Positions 7,701-16,085 of a DNA stretch of 64,000 nt are shown one piece after another. The notes under the pieces are model-generated. The model made no database searches. It was not told where the DNA came from and saw nothing but the letters and a program-made list of their open reading frames with translations. Source of the stretch: Leptodesmis sichuanensis A121 (GTDB lineage: Bacteria > Cyanobacteriota > Cyanobacteriia > Leptolyngbyales > Leptolyngbyaceae). Position numbers and translations under genes: made by a program. Each line of letters begins with the position of its first letter. Position 1 is the first letter of the stretch. Location of the stretch: assembly GCF_021379005.1 (NCBI RefSeq), contig NZ_CP075171.1, positions 1,240,001 through 1,304,000 of the forward strand. The letters are read 5' to 3'.

Positions 7701-7870
7701 CGTATAGCCTCGTTTACGCCCCTTTTCCACCATCCGTCGCCATATCAAAACCACATCCTCACTGATGCCTAAAATGCGATCGCTAAACCAGGGACGCAGG
7801 GTGCCATCTAGCCATTCAATCAACTCCCGACGAAACTCTTCATCCTGAACCTGCTCAATGCCAAAATGAC
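7701..7870 (-). pseudogene. vapC-like PIN toxin fragment
   Basis: Read on the minus strand, the segment gives FRRELIEWLDGTLRPWF followed by DRILGISEDVVLIWRRM and KGRKRGYTF, the middle of a VapC-type PIN protein. The N-terminal LLDTN-type start and the C-terminal part with the last acidic residues are absent. The fragment joins the xisH fragment directly at about 7700, so a deletion or recombination created the junction. No antitoxin gene is beside it. Confidence 0.65.
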
Positions 7871-7938
7871 TCAGGAACTGGCTGTGCGATCGCTGTTCGC
7901 TATAGTGCGATCGCGGCACTGGTCTACTGAAGGCTGAA

Positions 7939-7962
7939 ACTGCCCTGATAGAATACGATCAA
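7939..7962 (+). repeat. Right copy of a 24-bp direct repeat flanking the xisH/vapC scar
   Basis: Matches 7279-7302 (ACTGCCCTGATAGAATAC plus most of the next six bases). Together the copies bracket the decayed xisH/vapC segment, as expected if that segment was added or rearranged through this repeat. Confidence 0.8.
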
Positions 7963-8001
7963 TGCCCGGAATCCCATTAAACTTGAGGGTCGCCCGCCAT
8001 C

Positions 8002-8601
8002 ATGATCACCACTGCTCATCCGCCCCACCTCACCCCCGACGACTACCTCCAGCTTGAAGCCCGCAGCCCCGTCAAGCATGAATACATCAACGGGCAAATC
8101 GTGGCGATGGCTGGAGCCAGTGATGCCCATGTGACGATCGCCCTTAACGTCGCAGCCTTACTCCGCTCCCACCTGCGGGGAACCGGATGCCGGGTCTACA
8201 TCTCGGATATGAAAGTCCGCCTCGATGCCTGCAATTGTTTCTACTATCCTGATGTCTTCGTCACCTGCGACCCGCGCGACCAGGAAACTTCGACCTATAA
8301 GCGCTTTCCCTGTTTGATTGTGGAAGTGCTGTCTGACTCTACCGAAGCCTTTGACCGGGGCGACAAATTTATCCACTATCAAACCCTTGACAGCTTGCAA
8401 GAATACGTTTTGATTAACAGTCGCCAGCAACGAGTCGAAACCTTCCGCCGCAACTCATCGGGTCTGTGGGTTTTACAATCCTACACCGCCGACCAACCCG
8501 CCCTGCAACTAACCAGCATCGATTGGAGAGGCACCCTCACCGACCTCTACGAAGATGTTACCCTGGAAACCCAGTCCCCTCCTGCCCCACCAACCTCATG
8601 A
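8002..8601 (+). CDS. Uma2 family PD-(D/E)XK nuclease-like protein
   Basis: The 199-residue protein follows the commonest Uma2 pattern: LTPDDYLQLE, HEYINGQIVAMAGAS, AHVTIALNVAALLRSHLRG, YYPDVFVTC, CLIVEVLSDSTEAFDRGDKF and LQEYVLINS. The Asp of YPDV, the Glu of VEVL and the downstream Lys (DKF) fit the PD-(D/E)XK active site. Its stop overlaps the ATG of the next Uma2 gene by 4 bp (ATGA). It is the first gene of a tightly coupled trio that ends with the cysteine desulfurase. Confidence 0.93.
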   Translation: MITTAHPPHLTPDDYLQLEARSPVKHEYINGQIVAMAGASDAHVTIALNVAALLRSHLRGTGCRVYISDMKVRLDACNCFYYPDVFVTCDPRDQETSTYKRFPCLIVEVLSDSTEAFDRGDKFIHYQTLDSLQEYVLINSRQQRVETFRRNSSGLWVLQSYTADQPALQLTSIDWRGTLTDLYEDVTLETQSPPAPPTS

Positions 8602-9278
8602 CCTCAGAACGACTCCTGCAATTACCTCCACTAGAGAGTGGCGATCGCCTCACCCGCGACGAATTTGAGCGACGGTACAATGCCATGCCCCAGGTCAAAA
8701 AAGCCGAACTAATCGAAGGAGTTGTTTACGTGGCCTCTCCCCTCCGCTATCGTAGTCACGGTCAACCCCACCTGCTGGTCACCACCTGGCTCGGAACCTA
8801 TTGTGCGACCACCCCTGGCGTTGAAGCGGCTGATGCTCCAACCATTCGCCTGGATGCAGACAACGAACCCCAACCGGATGCCATCCTGCGACTGACCCAA
8901 GGCGGCAGATCTACCATTAGCCCAGACGACTACATCGAAGGGGCACCCGAACTGATTGTGGAAATTGCCGCCAGTAGCGCCTCCTACGACCTGCACGACA
9001 AACTGCGAGTCTATCGCCGCAACGGCGTGCAGGAATACATCGTGTGGAGCACCTACGAGCCGCAAATCGATTGGTTCTACCTGGACGAGGGCGAGTACCG
9101 CACCTTGGCTCCTGATGCGGATAGGATTCTTCGCAGTCGTCAATTTCCAGGGCTGTGGCTGGCGGGCGATCGCCTCCTGTCCAACGATCTCGCCACTGTC
9201 CTCGCGGTGTTGCAGCAAGGCACTGCGACGCCAGCGCACCGGGCGTTTGTCGCATCGCTCCAGCTAACCCTCCCGTGA
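8598..9278 (+). CDS. Uma2 family nuclease-like protein, coupled to the cysteine desulfurase
   Basis: From ATG 8598 it has 226 residues, with FERRYNAMPQVKKAELIEG, NEPQPDAILRL, APELIVEIAASSASYDLHDK and GVQEYIVWST. This is a complete Uma2 domain with QPDA, VEIA and DK as likely catalytic positions. The start lies within the stop of the preceding Uma2 gene (ATGA). Its own stop TGA overlaps the GTG start of the cysteine desulfurase (GTGA). Double overlap of this kind usually means one mRNA and coupled translation, which ties this Uma2 to the desulfurase more firmly than mere proximity. Confidence 0.92.
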   Translation: MTSERLLQLPPLESGDRLTRDEFERRYNAMPQVKKAELIEGVVYVASPLRYRSHGQPHLLVTTWLGTYCATTPGVEAADAPTIRLDADNEPQPDAILRLTQGGRSTISPDDYIEGAPELIVEIAASSASYDLHDKLRVYRRNGVQEYIVWSTYEPQIDWFYLDEGEYRTLAPDADRILRSRQFPGLWLAGDRLLSNDLATVLAVLQQGTATPAHRAFVASLQLTLP

Positions 9279-10456
9279 TTTACCTCGACTATCACGCCAC
9301 TACACCCGTTGACCCGCGCGTTGCCGATCGCGTCTATCACTTCATGACGCAAGAGTTTGGCAATGCCAGTAGTGTGGATCACGAGTGGGGCGATCGCGCT
9401 GAAGCTGCGGTCAAGCAAGCGGCCAAACAGGTTGCAGACCTGATCGGAGCTTCACCGAGGGAAATCGTTTGGACATCCGGTGCGACCGAGAGCATCAATC
9501 TCGCAATTCAGGGGAGCCTTCTTGATCCCCTCGCCCCGCTTGGGAGAGGGGGTGGGGGTGAGGGCAAACATCGCATTGGCTTAATGCCGATCGAACACAA
9601 AGCTGTCCTTGATACCTGCCGCGCTTTAGAGAAACGAGGTTGGGCTGAGTTGGTTTATCTCCAAGTAGATCCCAAAGGTAGGCTTAACCTGAACCATTTG
9701 GAAGAAGTCTGTGCCAGGGGGCTGTCCCTGCTCTGTGTCATGGCAGCCAACAACGAGATTGGCAACATCTACCCGATGCAAACGATTGGGCAGATTGCTC
9801 AACACTACGGCATTCCTTTTCTATGTGACGGTGCTCAGGCTGTTGGTAAAATTCCGCTTCAGTTTGAGGACTGGGGCATGACTTATCTGGCCATTTCTGC
9901 CCACAAGTTCTACGGGCCTAAAGGGGTGGGAGCCTTGGTGGTGCGTCGGGGCTATTCTTTGGAGCCGATGATATTTGGCGGCGGGCATCAGCGCGGACTG
10001 CGATCGGGCACCCTCAATGTGCCAGGAATTGTCGGGTTAGGGGAGGCGTGTCGGTTGCGATCGCTGGAGATGGAAGAAGATGAGCGGGCGATCGCAATAA
10101 AACGCGACAAACTGCAAACATTGCTCCTAGAAAAAATTTCTGGATTAGTCGTGAATGGTGACACCGACCATCGATTAGCAGGTAATCTTCATCTATCGAT
10201 TCCTGATATTCCCAATAGTGCAATTATTGCTCGAGTTCGTCATCAACTTGCAATATCTACTGGCTCAGCCTGTTCATCTGGGGTTGAAGCTCCTTCTCAT
10301 GTCTTGCCAGCCCTGAATTTACCGGAAAACACCGTAGATGGGGCTTTGCGAATTGGGCTGGGCAAATTCACAACTGCTGAAGAGATCGAACAGGCCGCGA
10401 CTATTCTTTCCATAGCGGCCTATCAAGTTCGCGAATCTCTTGCTATTTCCTGTTGA
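9275..10456 (+). CDS. sspA: Cysteine desulfurase, SspA/DndA/IscS-like
   Basis: This 393-residue class-V aminotransferase fold protein begins IYLDYHATTPVDP. Lys211 in SAHKFYG should bind PLP, and Cys333 in GSACSSG is the persulfide cysteine. GTG 9275 is chosen because homology begins exactly there; longer starts would read back through the Uma2 gene. The enzyme frees sulfur from cysteine. Here it is probably the sulfur donor to the SspD-like enzyme, as DndA/SspA are in phosphorothioation, though a housekeeping IscS role is possible. Residues about 82-98 (Pro/Gly-rich, GRGGGGEG) are an in-frame insertion made by a G-rich palindromic repeat, in a surface region before IEHKAVLD. Confidence 0.85.
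   Translation: MIYLDYHATTPVDPRVADRVYHFMTQEFGNASSVDHEWGDRAEAAVKQAAKQVADLIGASPREIVWTSGATESINLAIQGSLLDPLAPLGRGGGGEGKHRIGLMPIEHKAVLDTCRALEKRGWAELVYLQVDPKGRLNLNHLEEVCARGLSLLCVMAANNEIGNIYPMQTIGQIAQHYGIPFLCDGAQAVGKIPLQFEDWGMTYLAISAHKFYGPKGVGALVVRRGYSLEPMIFGGGHQRGLRSGTLNVPGIVGLGEACRLRSLEMEEDERAIAIKRDKLQTLLLEKISGLVVNGDTDHRLAGNLHLSIPDIPNSAIIARVRHQLAISTGSACSSGVEAPSHVLPALNLPENTVDGALRIGLGKFTTAEEIEQAATILSIAAYQVRESLAISC
9518..9568. repeat. G-rich palindromic repeat inserted in frame in the desulfurase gene
   Basis: CCCTCGCCCC on the left is inverted relative to GGGGGTGAGGG on the right, and TTGGGAGAGGG lies in between, as in the element at 7477-7573. It is 51 bp long, a multiple of three, so the reading frame is kept. 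Confidence 0.7.
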
Positions 10457-10517
10457 CTACGTATTTGCTGGGGTAAGGCCGCTTGAGGAATTGGGTGCAA
10501 ACACCCCGACTGAACGA

Positions 10518-11375
10518 TTACCTAAAACTAAAGCCGCCCATCTCCTGTTCCAGACGCATTAACCGTTCAATTCGGGCTTCTGTGGAAGGATGGGTTGAGA
10601 ATAAGTTAGCAAACGCCTGTCCAGACATGGAATTGATAATTAGCAGCGGTGAAAAGGCGGGATTGCCTTCCATCGGTAACTGACGGGCACCCATTTCCAA
10701 CCGTTGCAGCGCATTGGCTAACCCACGAGGATTGCCAGTCAGTCTTGCCGCTCCTGCATCGGCCTCAAATTCGCGTGTACGAGAAATGGTCATCTGGATC
10801 ACTGTCGCGGCGATCGGAGCCAGAATGGTCATCAACAACAGGGCGATCGGGTTAGGCCGATTGCGATCGTCGCCAGCAAATGCTCCAAACCAGTAAGCCA
10901 TTTGAGCCAGGTAAGAAATGGCTCCCCCGATCGTGGCCGCTACCGCCTGAGTGAGTGTATCCCGGTGAAGAATGTGGCTCAGTTCGTGGGCAATCACTCC
11001 TTCCAACTCATCGGCTGGCATCATTTGCAAAATGCCCTGAGTTACAGCTACAGCCGCATGTTGGGGATCTCTTCCCGTCGCAAAAGCATTGGCAGACAGA
11101 GTGGGGATGATATAAACAGCAGGGGTTGGGATTCCCGCTTTTTGCGCCAGTCTGTCCACCATCCGATAGAGTTCAGGGGCTTCAGCCGGACTCACAGGTT
11201 GAGCATTATAGGCAGCCAGAGCAATTTTGTCTGAGAAAAACCAGGAGCCTAAATTCATCACTGCTCCCAAAATCAGCCCGATTAACAGGCCCGTTTTGCC
11301 CCCGATCGCTCCTCCAAGGAACACCAACAAACCCGTTAAGAGGGCTAACAGGGCAACCGTTTTGATTTGATTCAT
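10518..11375 (-). CDS. htpX: HtpX-like M48 zinc metalloprotease
   Basis: The 285-residue protein has two N-terminal membrane segments (about 7-25 and 28-45), the zinc motif His130-Glu131-x-x-His134 (HELSH), two further hydrophobic segments (about 143-162 and 176-197) and the third-ligand region EFEADAGA. This is the normal HtpX plan and length. HtpX degrades misfolded membrane proteins at the cytoplasmic membrane. It converges with the cysteine desulfurase gene, 61 bp away. The dispersed repeat at 11441-11509 lies in its upstream region. Confidence 0.93.
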   Translation of the reverse strand: MNQIKTVALLALLTGLLVFLGGAIGGKTGLLIGLILGAVMNLGSWFFSDKIALAAYNAQPVSPAEAPELYRMVDRLAQKAGIPTPAVYIIPTLSANAFATGRDPQHAAVAVTQGILQMMPADELEGVIAHELSHILHRDTLTQAVAATIGGAISYLAQMAYWFGAFAGDDRNRPNPIALLLMTILAPIAATVIQMTISRTREFEADAGAARLTGNPRGLANALQRLEMGARQLPMEGNPAFSPLLIINSMSGQAFANLFSTHPSTEARIERLMRLEQEMGGFSFR

Positions 11376-11440
11376 ACCCTTTTCTCCTGATCAACAGTCC
11401 AGTATTAGAGATGTCTACGATCGTGGGAATTCATGTAAGC

Positions 11441-11509
11441 CAAGTCCAACGAGAGAACGGTCGTTTTCCGATCAGAGAAACTCCGATTCTGGACTTGGAC
11501 AAGGTTTAA
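11441..11509 (+). repeat. Dispersed ~65-bp intergenic repeat, copy A
   Basis: Contains GAGAACGGTCGTTTTCCG, ATCAGAGAAACTCCGATTCT and GGACAAGGTTT. It matches the reverse complement of 18790-18858 over nearly its full length and 26901-26961 over most of it. It lies upstream of htpX. Confidence 0.75.
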
Positions 11510-11637
11510 TTTTTCTTTACTCTTATTATCTCAATCGCTTGCCCCCTATCGGAAGGGAGGAAAACTCGACTGGGACGGTACGGGAGGGAGGGAGTTAAAA
11601 ATTGGACAGAAGCCGGAGTTATTGATTCCGGTGCCGA

Positions 11638-12639
11638 TTAATGACCCAGTACTTCAATGGCAAAGAGTTGCTGCATTGAGTCCAGGTAGGGTTTGAAGAG
11701 TTTGACTTGGTGAAGCTCCAGGCACTGATTCATCGCTTGTTCCAGTAACTCGACCAGAGAGCGTACCAGCCACCATTCTACTTTCAGGGGTGGATAGAGC
11801 ATCATACACAATGGAAACAGTTCTTCCTGAAAGGCGGCAATGCTATTTTCCAAAGTGCAGACGCAGAGATAAATCTGAAACATTTCCACATCTCGAATGC
11901 TAGAAACCTGAACTGTGGGGGACGACAGGGAACCACTGAAGGACTGGTAGTTGCCCACATCTTGAATCACTTGCTGACACACTTCTTGGGCAATGCGACC
12001 ACTCTGAGGCAACAGGGCTTGCACTGCAGCAAGTGGGGCAGAATGTTCAGGATGATTAGCAGCCACTTCGTAAGCCCGCTGCAGAGGCATATACAGGTGA
12101 TCATCGAGTACCTTAAAGTAGTCCTCAATCAGAATCCGCTCAGCATCAGAGAGTGGTTCCAGTAATTTTTGCCCAGTATAGTGAATTTGCATACTCACAA
12201 ACCCCAGGATGCGAGGGTCGGCAGTTGATACTGATTTGCGAACTCGACCACACTCTGGGCCAATGACGGTCGCCAGACTTTGAGGCGCTTTGCCCTGATG
12301 GTAGACCTCTAATACTTTTTCAAACAGTCGATGAGAGTCGCGGGCAATTTGCCAGGGGTCAATATAGTGGGGGTTGATCCCATGCCGTTGCACCTCCGCG
12401 GTTAACAAAGACTCCGTTTTACTCCACGCCTGAGCACTGGCAAAGTTAAGAGACTTCAGCAATTTTGCTACCGTTTGTGCCCGTCCTTCCAGAGAAGAGA
12501 CTTCACTGAATCGATCCCGATCGCGGTTACTCAGCGCATGGGAGTAACTTAGTAAGCTCTGGACATACCGTTTTCCCCACAATTTTGCCAACGCAGGAAA
12601 ATCTTCTCGATCGCCAGGATCAGACTCAGGATTAGGCAT
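11638..12639 (-). CDS. Conserved-looking cyanobacterial protein of unknown function
   Basis: The 333-residue protein is soluble, has no membrane segment or signal peptide, and appears mostly alpha-helical. I recognise no catalytic motif. Landmarks are an acidic N-terminus, RYVQSLLSYSHALSNRDRDR, DPWQIARDSHRLFEKVLEVY, and a C-terminal helical part with WWLVRSLVELLEQAMNQCLE. It stands alone, 153 bp from the end of lysC on the same strand. Codon use and HIP1 sites match the core genes, so it looks resident, not recently acquired. Confidence 0.8.
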   Translation of the reverse strand: MPNPESDPGDREDFPALAKLWGKRYVQSLLSYSHALSNRDRDRFSEVSSLEGRAQTVAKLLKSLNFASAQAWSKTESLLTAEVQRHGINPHYIDPWQIARDSHRLFEKVLEVYHQGKAPQSLATVIGPECGRVRKSVSTADPRILGFVSMQIHYTGQKLLEPLSDAERILIEDYFKVLDDHLYMPLQRAYEVAANHPEHSAPLAAVQALLPQSGRIAQEVCQQVIQDVGNYQSFSGSLSSPTVQVSSIRDVEMFQIYLCVCTLENSIAAFQEELFPLCMMLYPPLKVEWWLVRSLVELLEQAMNQCLELHQVKLFKPYLDSMQQLFAIEVLGH

Positions 12640-12792
12640 AACTCTTGATCAAATAAGTACACACCCCAAAATTATGATTCCCCAGAACCGACTTAAACAA
12701 GTAAACGAAAAGAAACGCTAAAGAAATCCTTTAGGTATTGCGACAGACGTAATTCAGCATTGATTTTTTATTTATCAGAGAGTTGCTGTCAG

Positions 12793-14625
12793 CTAAGCAG
12801 GCACCTGAATTTTTTGATTGCCAGAGAGTTCAAAGGCATCGTGAATGACTTGTAATGCCTTCACTCCATCCGCTTCAGACACGACGCAACTGACCTTAAT
12901 CTCAGAGGTCGCAATCATTTGAATATTGATCTGATGCTGGGCCAGTGCCGCAAACATCCGCGCTGCCACTCCGGGTTGGTTCACCATCCCTGCTCCCACA
13001 ATGCTGACTTTGGCGATCGCCGGATCCACCACCACCTCACCGCATCCTAAATCAGAAGACGCGGCTACAATCACCTGACGCGCAGATTCGGCATCCATTT
13101 GGGCGACAGTAAAGGCAATGTCACGAGTGGTTTCACCGTTGGCTAGGCGGCATCGCTGGGATTGAATGATCATGTCTACACTGACATTATGATCGGCCAG
13201 TAGCTGGAAAATCCGAGCCGCCATCCCCGGTCGATCGGGAACATGACGAATCGCCAGACGCGCTTGCTTTTGATCCAGGGCTACACCGCGAACGGGAGGG
13301 AGGGGGGAATTTTGGATTGCGGATTTCGAATTTTGGATGGGGGCGGCTTCTTGATCGACGGGAGAAGTGTTGACATCGAAAGCCAGACAAAGAGCCGCGA
13401 TCGCCCGATCACAATCTTCCTCAGCAATCACGCAACTGACTTTCACCTCTGAGGTAGAAATCATGCGGATATTCACTCCTGCTGCGGCCAGGGTGGAAAA
13501 CATTTGCGCGGCCACACCGGGGCGACCAATCATGCCTGCACCCGCGATCGAGACTTTGGCAATTTGCTGCTCGACCATCACTTCTGCATCCGTCGCCGCT
13601 GGCACTCCACCACATAGAGCGGGAATAATGGCATTGGCAACCGCTTCCGCCCGGTTCAAAGAGTCTTTGGCCACGGTGAAGGCAATGTCATTGGAATTAC
13701 CCTCATGGATGGATTGAATAATCAGGTCTACATTCAAATCCTGAGTGGCAATCTCGCCAAACAAGCGGGCAGCGACACCAGGACGATCGGGGACACGCAG
13801 CAGCGAAACTTTCGCCTGATCGGTATCAAATTCCACGGCATCGACGGCACGAGTCAGTTCCAACCCTTCCAGCGATCGTCCACTTGGCGCGTGGGAGATC
13901 ACCCAGGTTCCCGGATCCTCCGTCCAACTAGAGCGCACCACCAGTGGCACCCCAAAATTACGGGCAATTTCCACAGCACGGGGATGTAACACTTTTGCTC
14001 CCAGGCTTGCCAGTTCCAGCATTTCATCACTGGTAATTTCCGTCATCAGTTGGGCATCGGGCACCAGCCGGGGATCTGTAGTCAGAATTCCTGGCACATC
14101 GGTATAAATCTCACAGTAATCCGCATGCAGGGCGGCAGCTAAAGCTACGGCTGAAGTATCGGATCCCCCCCGCCCCAGGGTTGTAATTTCCAGTTCATCG
14201 GTGCTGCTAATTCCCTGAAATCCCGCTACAACGACCACTTCTCCCTGAGCCAGGTGGCGATTCAGGCGATCGGTTTCAATCCGCAGGATCCGGGCACGAC
14301 TATATTCTGCCTCCGTGACAATTCCTACCTGAGCGCCTGTGAGCGAGATTGCGGGTTGCCCCAATTCCTGCAAGGCCATACTCAGGAGAGCGATCGACAC
14401 CTGCTCCCCAGTAGACAGCAGCATATCCATTTCTCGACGGCTGGGGTTAGCAGAAATTTCACTGGCCAGTTTGACCAGGCCATCGGTGGTTTTGCCCATC
14501 GCTGATACCACCACGACTACAGCATTGCCAGCCTCTACGGTACGTTTAACTCGCTGAGCCACAGCCTGAATCCGCTCTACCGTACCAACCGACGTACCCC
14601 CATACTTCTGAACCACTAATGTCAT
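12793..14625 (-). CDS. lysC: Aspartate kinase with four ACT domains
   Basis: The 610-residue protein starts [11 protein letters not shown], the amino-acid-kinase signature, and has [19 protein letters not shown] and [10 protein letters not shown]. It phosphorylates aspartate, the first step to Lys, Thr and Met. Two ACT pairs follow, recognisable from [17 protein letters not shown] and [18 protein letters not shown]. That is the long form usual in cyanobacteria and allows feedback control by end products. A heptamer-repeat insertion ([11 protein letters not shown] in protein) falls in the linker between the ACT pairs. rnpB lies immediately upstream on the same strand. Confidence 0.96.
   Translation of the reverse strand: MTLVVQKYGGTSVGTVERIQAVAQRVKRTVEAGNAVVVVVSAMGKTTDGLVKLASEISANPSRREMDMLLSTGEQVSIALLSMALQELGQPAISLTGAQVGIVTEAEYSRARILRIETDRLNRHLAQGEVVVVAGFQGISSTDELEITTLGRGGSDTSAVALAAALHADYCEIYTDVPGILTTDPRLVPDAQLMTEITSDEMLELASLGAKVLHPRAVEIARNFGVPLVVRSSWTEDPGTWVISHAPSGRSLEGLELTRAVDAVEFDTDQAKVSLLRVPDRPGVAARLFGEIATQDLNVDLIIQSIHEGNSNDIAFTVAKDSLNRAEAVANAIIPALCGGVPAATDAEVMVEQQIAKVSIAGAGMIGRPGVAAQMFSTLAAAGVNIRMISTSEVKVSCVIAEEDCDRAIAALCLAFDVNTSPVDQEAAPIQNSKSAIQNSPLPPVRGVALDQKQARLAIRHVPDRPGMAARIFQLLADHNVSVDMIIQSQRCRLANGETTRDIAFTVAQMDAESARQVIVAASSDLGCGEVVVDPAIAKVSIVGAGMVNQPGVAARMFAALAQHQINIQMIATSEIKVSCVVSEADGVKALQVIHDAFELSGNQKIQVPA
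13306..13340. repeat. Heptamer repeat inserted in frame in lysC
   Basis: Units close to ATTTTGGATT and GGATTTCGA encode about 12 residues between the two ACT pairs, a linker that can tolerate extra length. Confidence 0.8.
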
Positions 14626-14730
14626 AGCCGCTTCACCAACCCAATATATGAGCCTGCTAAACCCCAGGTATCATTAACCAGTATTCATTAAACCTCAAGA
14701 TCAGCCTCTCGACCGTTAAACCTTTGATAT

Positions 14731-15133
14731 GAGAAGAGCAGGACGTAAGCCGGGTTCTGTTCTCCCAATTGCGGGGCAATCAGGGGACGGTTATCTATCT
14801 GGATCATCTGTTGCCAGATGCCTCAAGCGGACTCGTAAAGATGCAGGACATCCTTACCGGAGCGGGAAAAAGACCAACCGTTGCTCCTGCTGCCTTGCTT
14901 CCAACCGGGGTTTACCGAGCCAGCACCTCTCGATGCTGCTGGTGCGCTCTTACCGCACCTTTGCACCCTTACCAGAGGAATTCATAATTATGAATTCCCC
15001 AGGCGGTATGTTTCTGTGGCACTATCCTCACGATCGCTCGCACTGGGCGTTACCCAGCAGGTTTGGTCTTTCGGAAGCCCGGACTTTCCTCGGACTGTTG
15101 GCACAATCCGCAACCGTCTCGCCTACTCTTCTC
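14731..15133 (-). ncRNA. rnpB: RNase P RNA
   Basis: On the minus strand the RNA starts near 15133 with GAGAAGAG, which pairs with CTCTTCTC at its 3' end near 14731 (helix P1). Conserved blocks include GAGGAAAGTCCGGGCTTCC (15066-15095 region) and the 3' block ending AACCCGGCTTACGTCCTGC. About 403 nt, as expected for cyanobacterial type A RNase P RNA, which cleaves tRNA leaders. A 22-bp perfect palindrome centred near 14987 forms an extra hairpin in a variable arm. Confidence 0.95.
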
Positions 15134-15147
15134 AATTTCAGTTTAAT

Positions 15148-15293
15148 CGGGAATGGGGATTATGGAGTTGGGGATTGGGGATCAGGGATCGGGGGGTGGA
15201 GAGAAGCAGGCACAGAACAACCTTGCAGTTCGGAGTTCACTCAAAACTTAAAACTCAAAACTCAAAACTTTTAACTCTCAACTTTCAACTTCC
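15148..15293. repeat. Intergenic heptamer repeat tracts
   Basis: Two tracts lie between rnpB and the next gene: GGGGATT-type units at 15148-15196 and AAAACTC-type units at 15238-15293. Neither encodes anything convincing. Confidence 0.75.
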
Positions 15294-16085
15294 TTACTTT
15301 GGATTCCACGGCAAGCCAGCTTTCCAGGGTAGTTTTTTCAGTTCCAGGCGGCAGCGAATTTGGGTACGATCGCCATCTATAAGGGACGTTGGGCCGATGA
15401 AACGCAGGGCCAGATCTAAAAAAATCTCCAGGGGATCCACTTGTTTATCAAACCGGGTGTAGCGTTTTTTTTCTGGATCTTTGCCTTTTGTAAGAGCTAC
15501 AAAGTCCAGTAACGCTTTATTAACTTCTATCTTCAAGGCCACAGGAGAATCTTTCGACTCGTTGCGTTTCAGGACATCCTCAGCGGTGATGATTTCTTTT
15601 AAGGTGGTTTTTGGAGCAATGCTGCTAAAGGGTTGAACTTGAAACAGATCCAGGGTGCTGCCGGGTACGAGGCGAGTCACTCGGCGCGATCGTCCCATTA
15701 AATCCGTTAATGCACAATAATCCCAATCAACATAAATAGAGTGAGTGCTGGATTTATTCTCAATATTGATATCAAATTGTTTGAATTTATCATTGTCATC
15801 TTTCTCTTTTTTATTCATTTCATATCGTTTCTCAAACTTACAACTGATACCAATCACATCTTGCAGCTTCTGAGCTTCTAGTTGTGCTTTGAGATGGTCT
15901 TCATCTAACTTGACGGTATATTCATCATTAAAGCTATCAGCTATTTTAAATAGGGCAACGCCAATCAGAACCAGATAAGTCGTTAATAAAATCGCATCGG
16001 GGAGTTCTAACGGAATCCATTTAGTCTGTTTCTCCTCCTCGCAACAGACCAAATAAATCATCCATAGAGTAGGGTCAAGCAACAT
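15294..16085 (-). CDS. Membrane-anchored protein of unknown function, coupled to corA
   Basis: About 263 residues. A hydrophobic segment near residues 28-47 (AILLTTYLVLIGVALFKIA) follows a short N-terminus; the rest is hydrophilic, Lys/Asp-rich and probably cytoplasmic. ATG 16085 shares its A with the stop of corA (TGATG), and a GTG three bases earlier would overlap by 4 bp. Coupled translation with corA is therefore likely, and the two products may act together. I do not recognise the family. The gene is somewhat more A/T-rich around 15740-15840 than its neighbours. Confidence 0.75.
   Translation of the reverse strand: MLLDPTLWMIYLVCCEEEKQTKWIPLELPDAILLTTYLVLIGVALFKIADSFNDEYTVKLDEDHLKAQLEAQKLQDVIGISCKFEKRYEMNKKEKDDNDKFKQFDINIENKSSTHSIYVDWDYCALTDLMGRSRRVTRLVPGSTLDLFQVQPFSSIAPKTTLKEIITAEDVLKRNESKDSPVALKIEVNKALLDFVALTKGKDPEKKRYTRFDKQVDPLEIFLDLALRFIGPTSLIDGDRTQIRCRLELKKLPWKAGLPWNPK

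Noticed and set aside
7638-7919. Intact minus-strand protein of 93 residues
   Set aside because: Only the middle matches VapC; its C-terminal end is antisense xisH and its N-terminus is HIP1-rich filler, so it is a fragment.
14729-15274. Plus-strand frame of 181 residues
   Set aside because: It is antisense to rnpB, whose conserved blocks and P1 pairing are clear.
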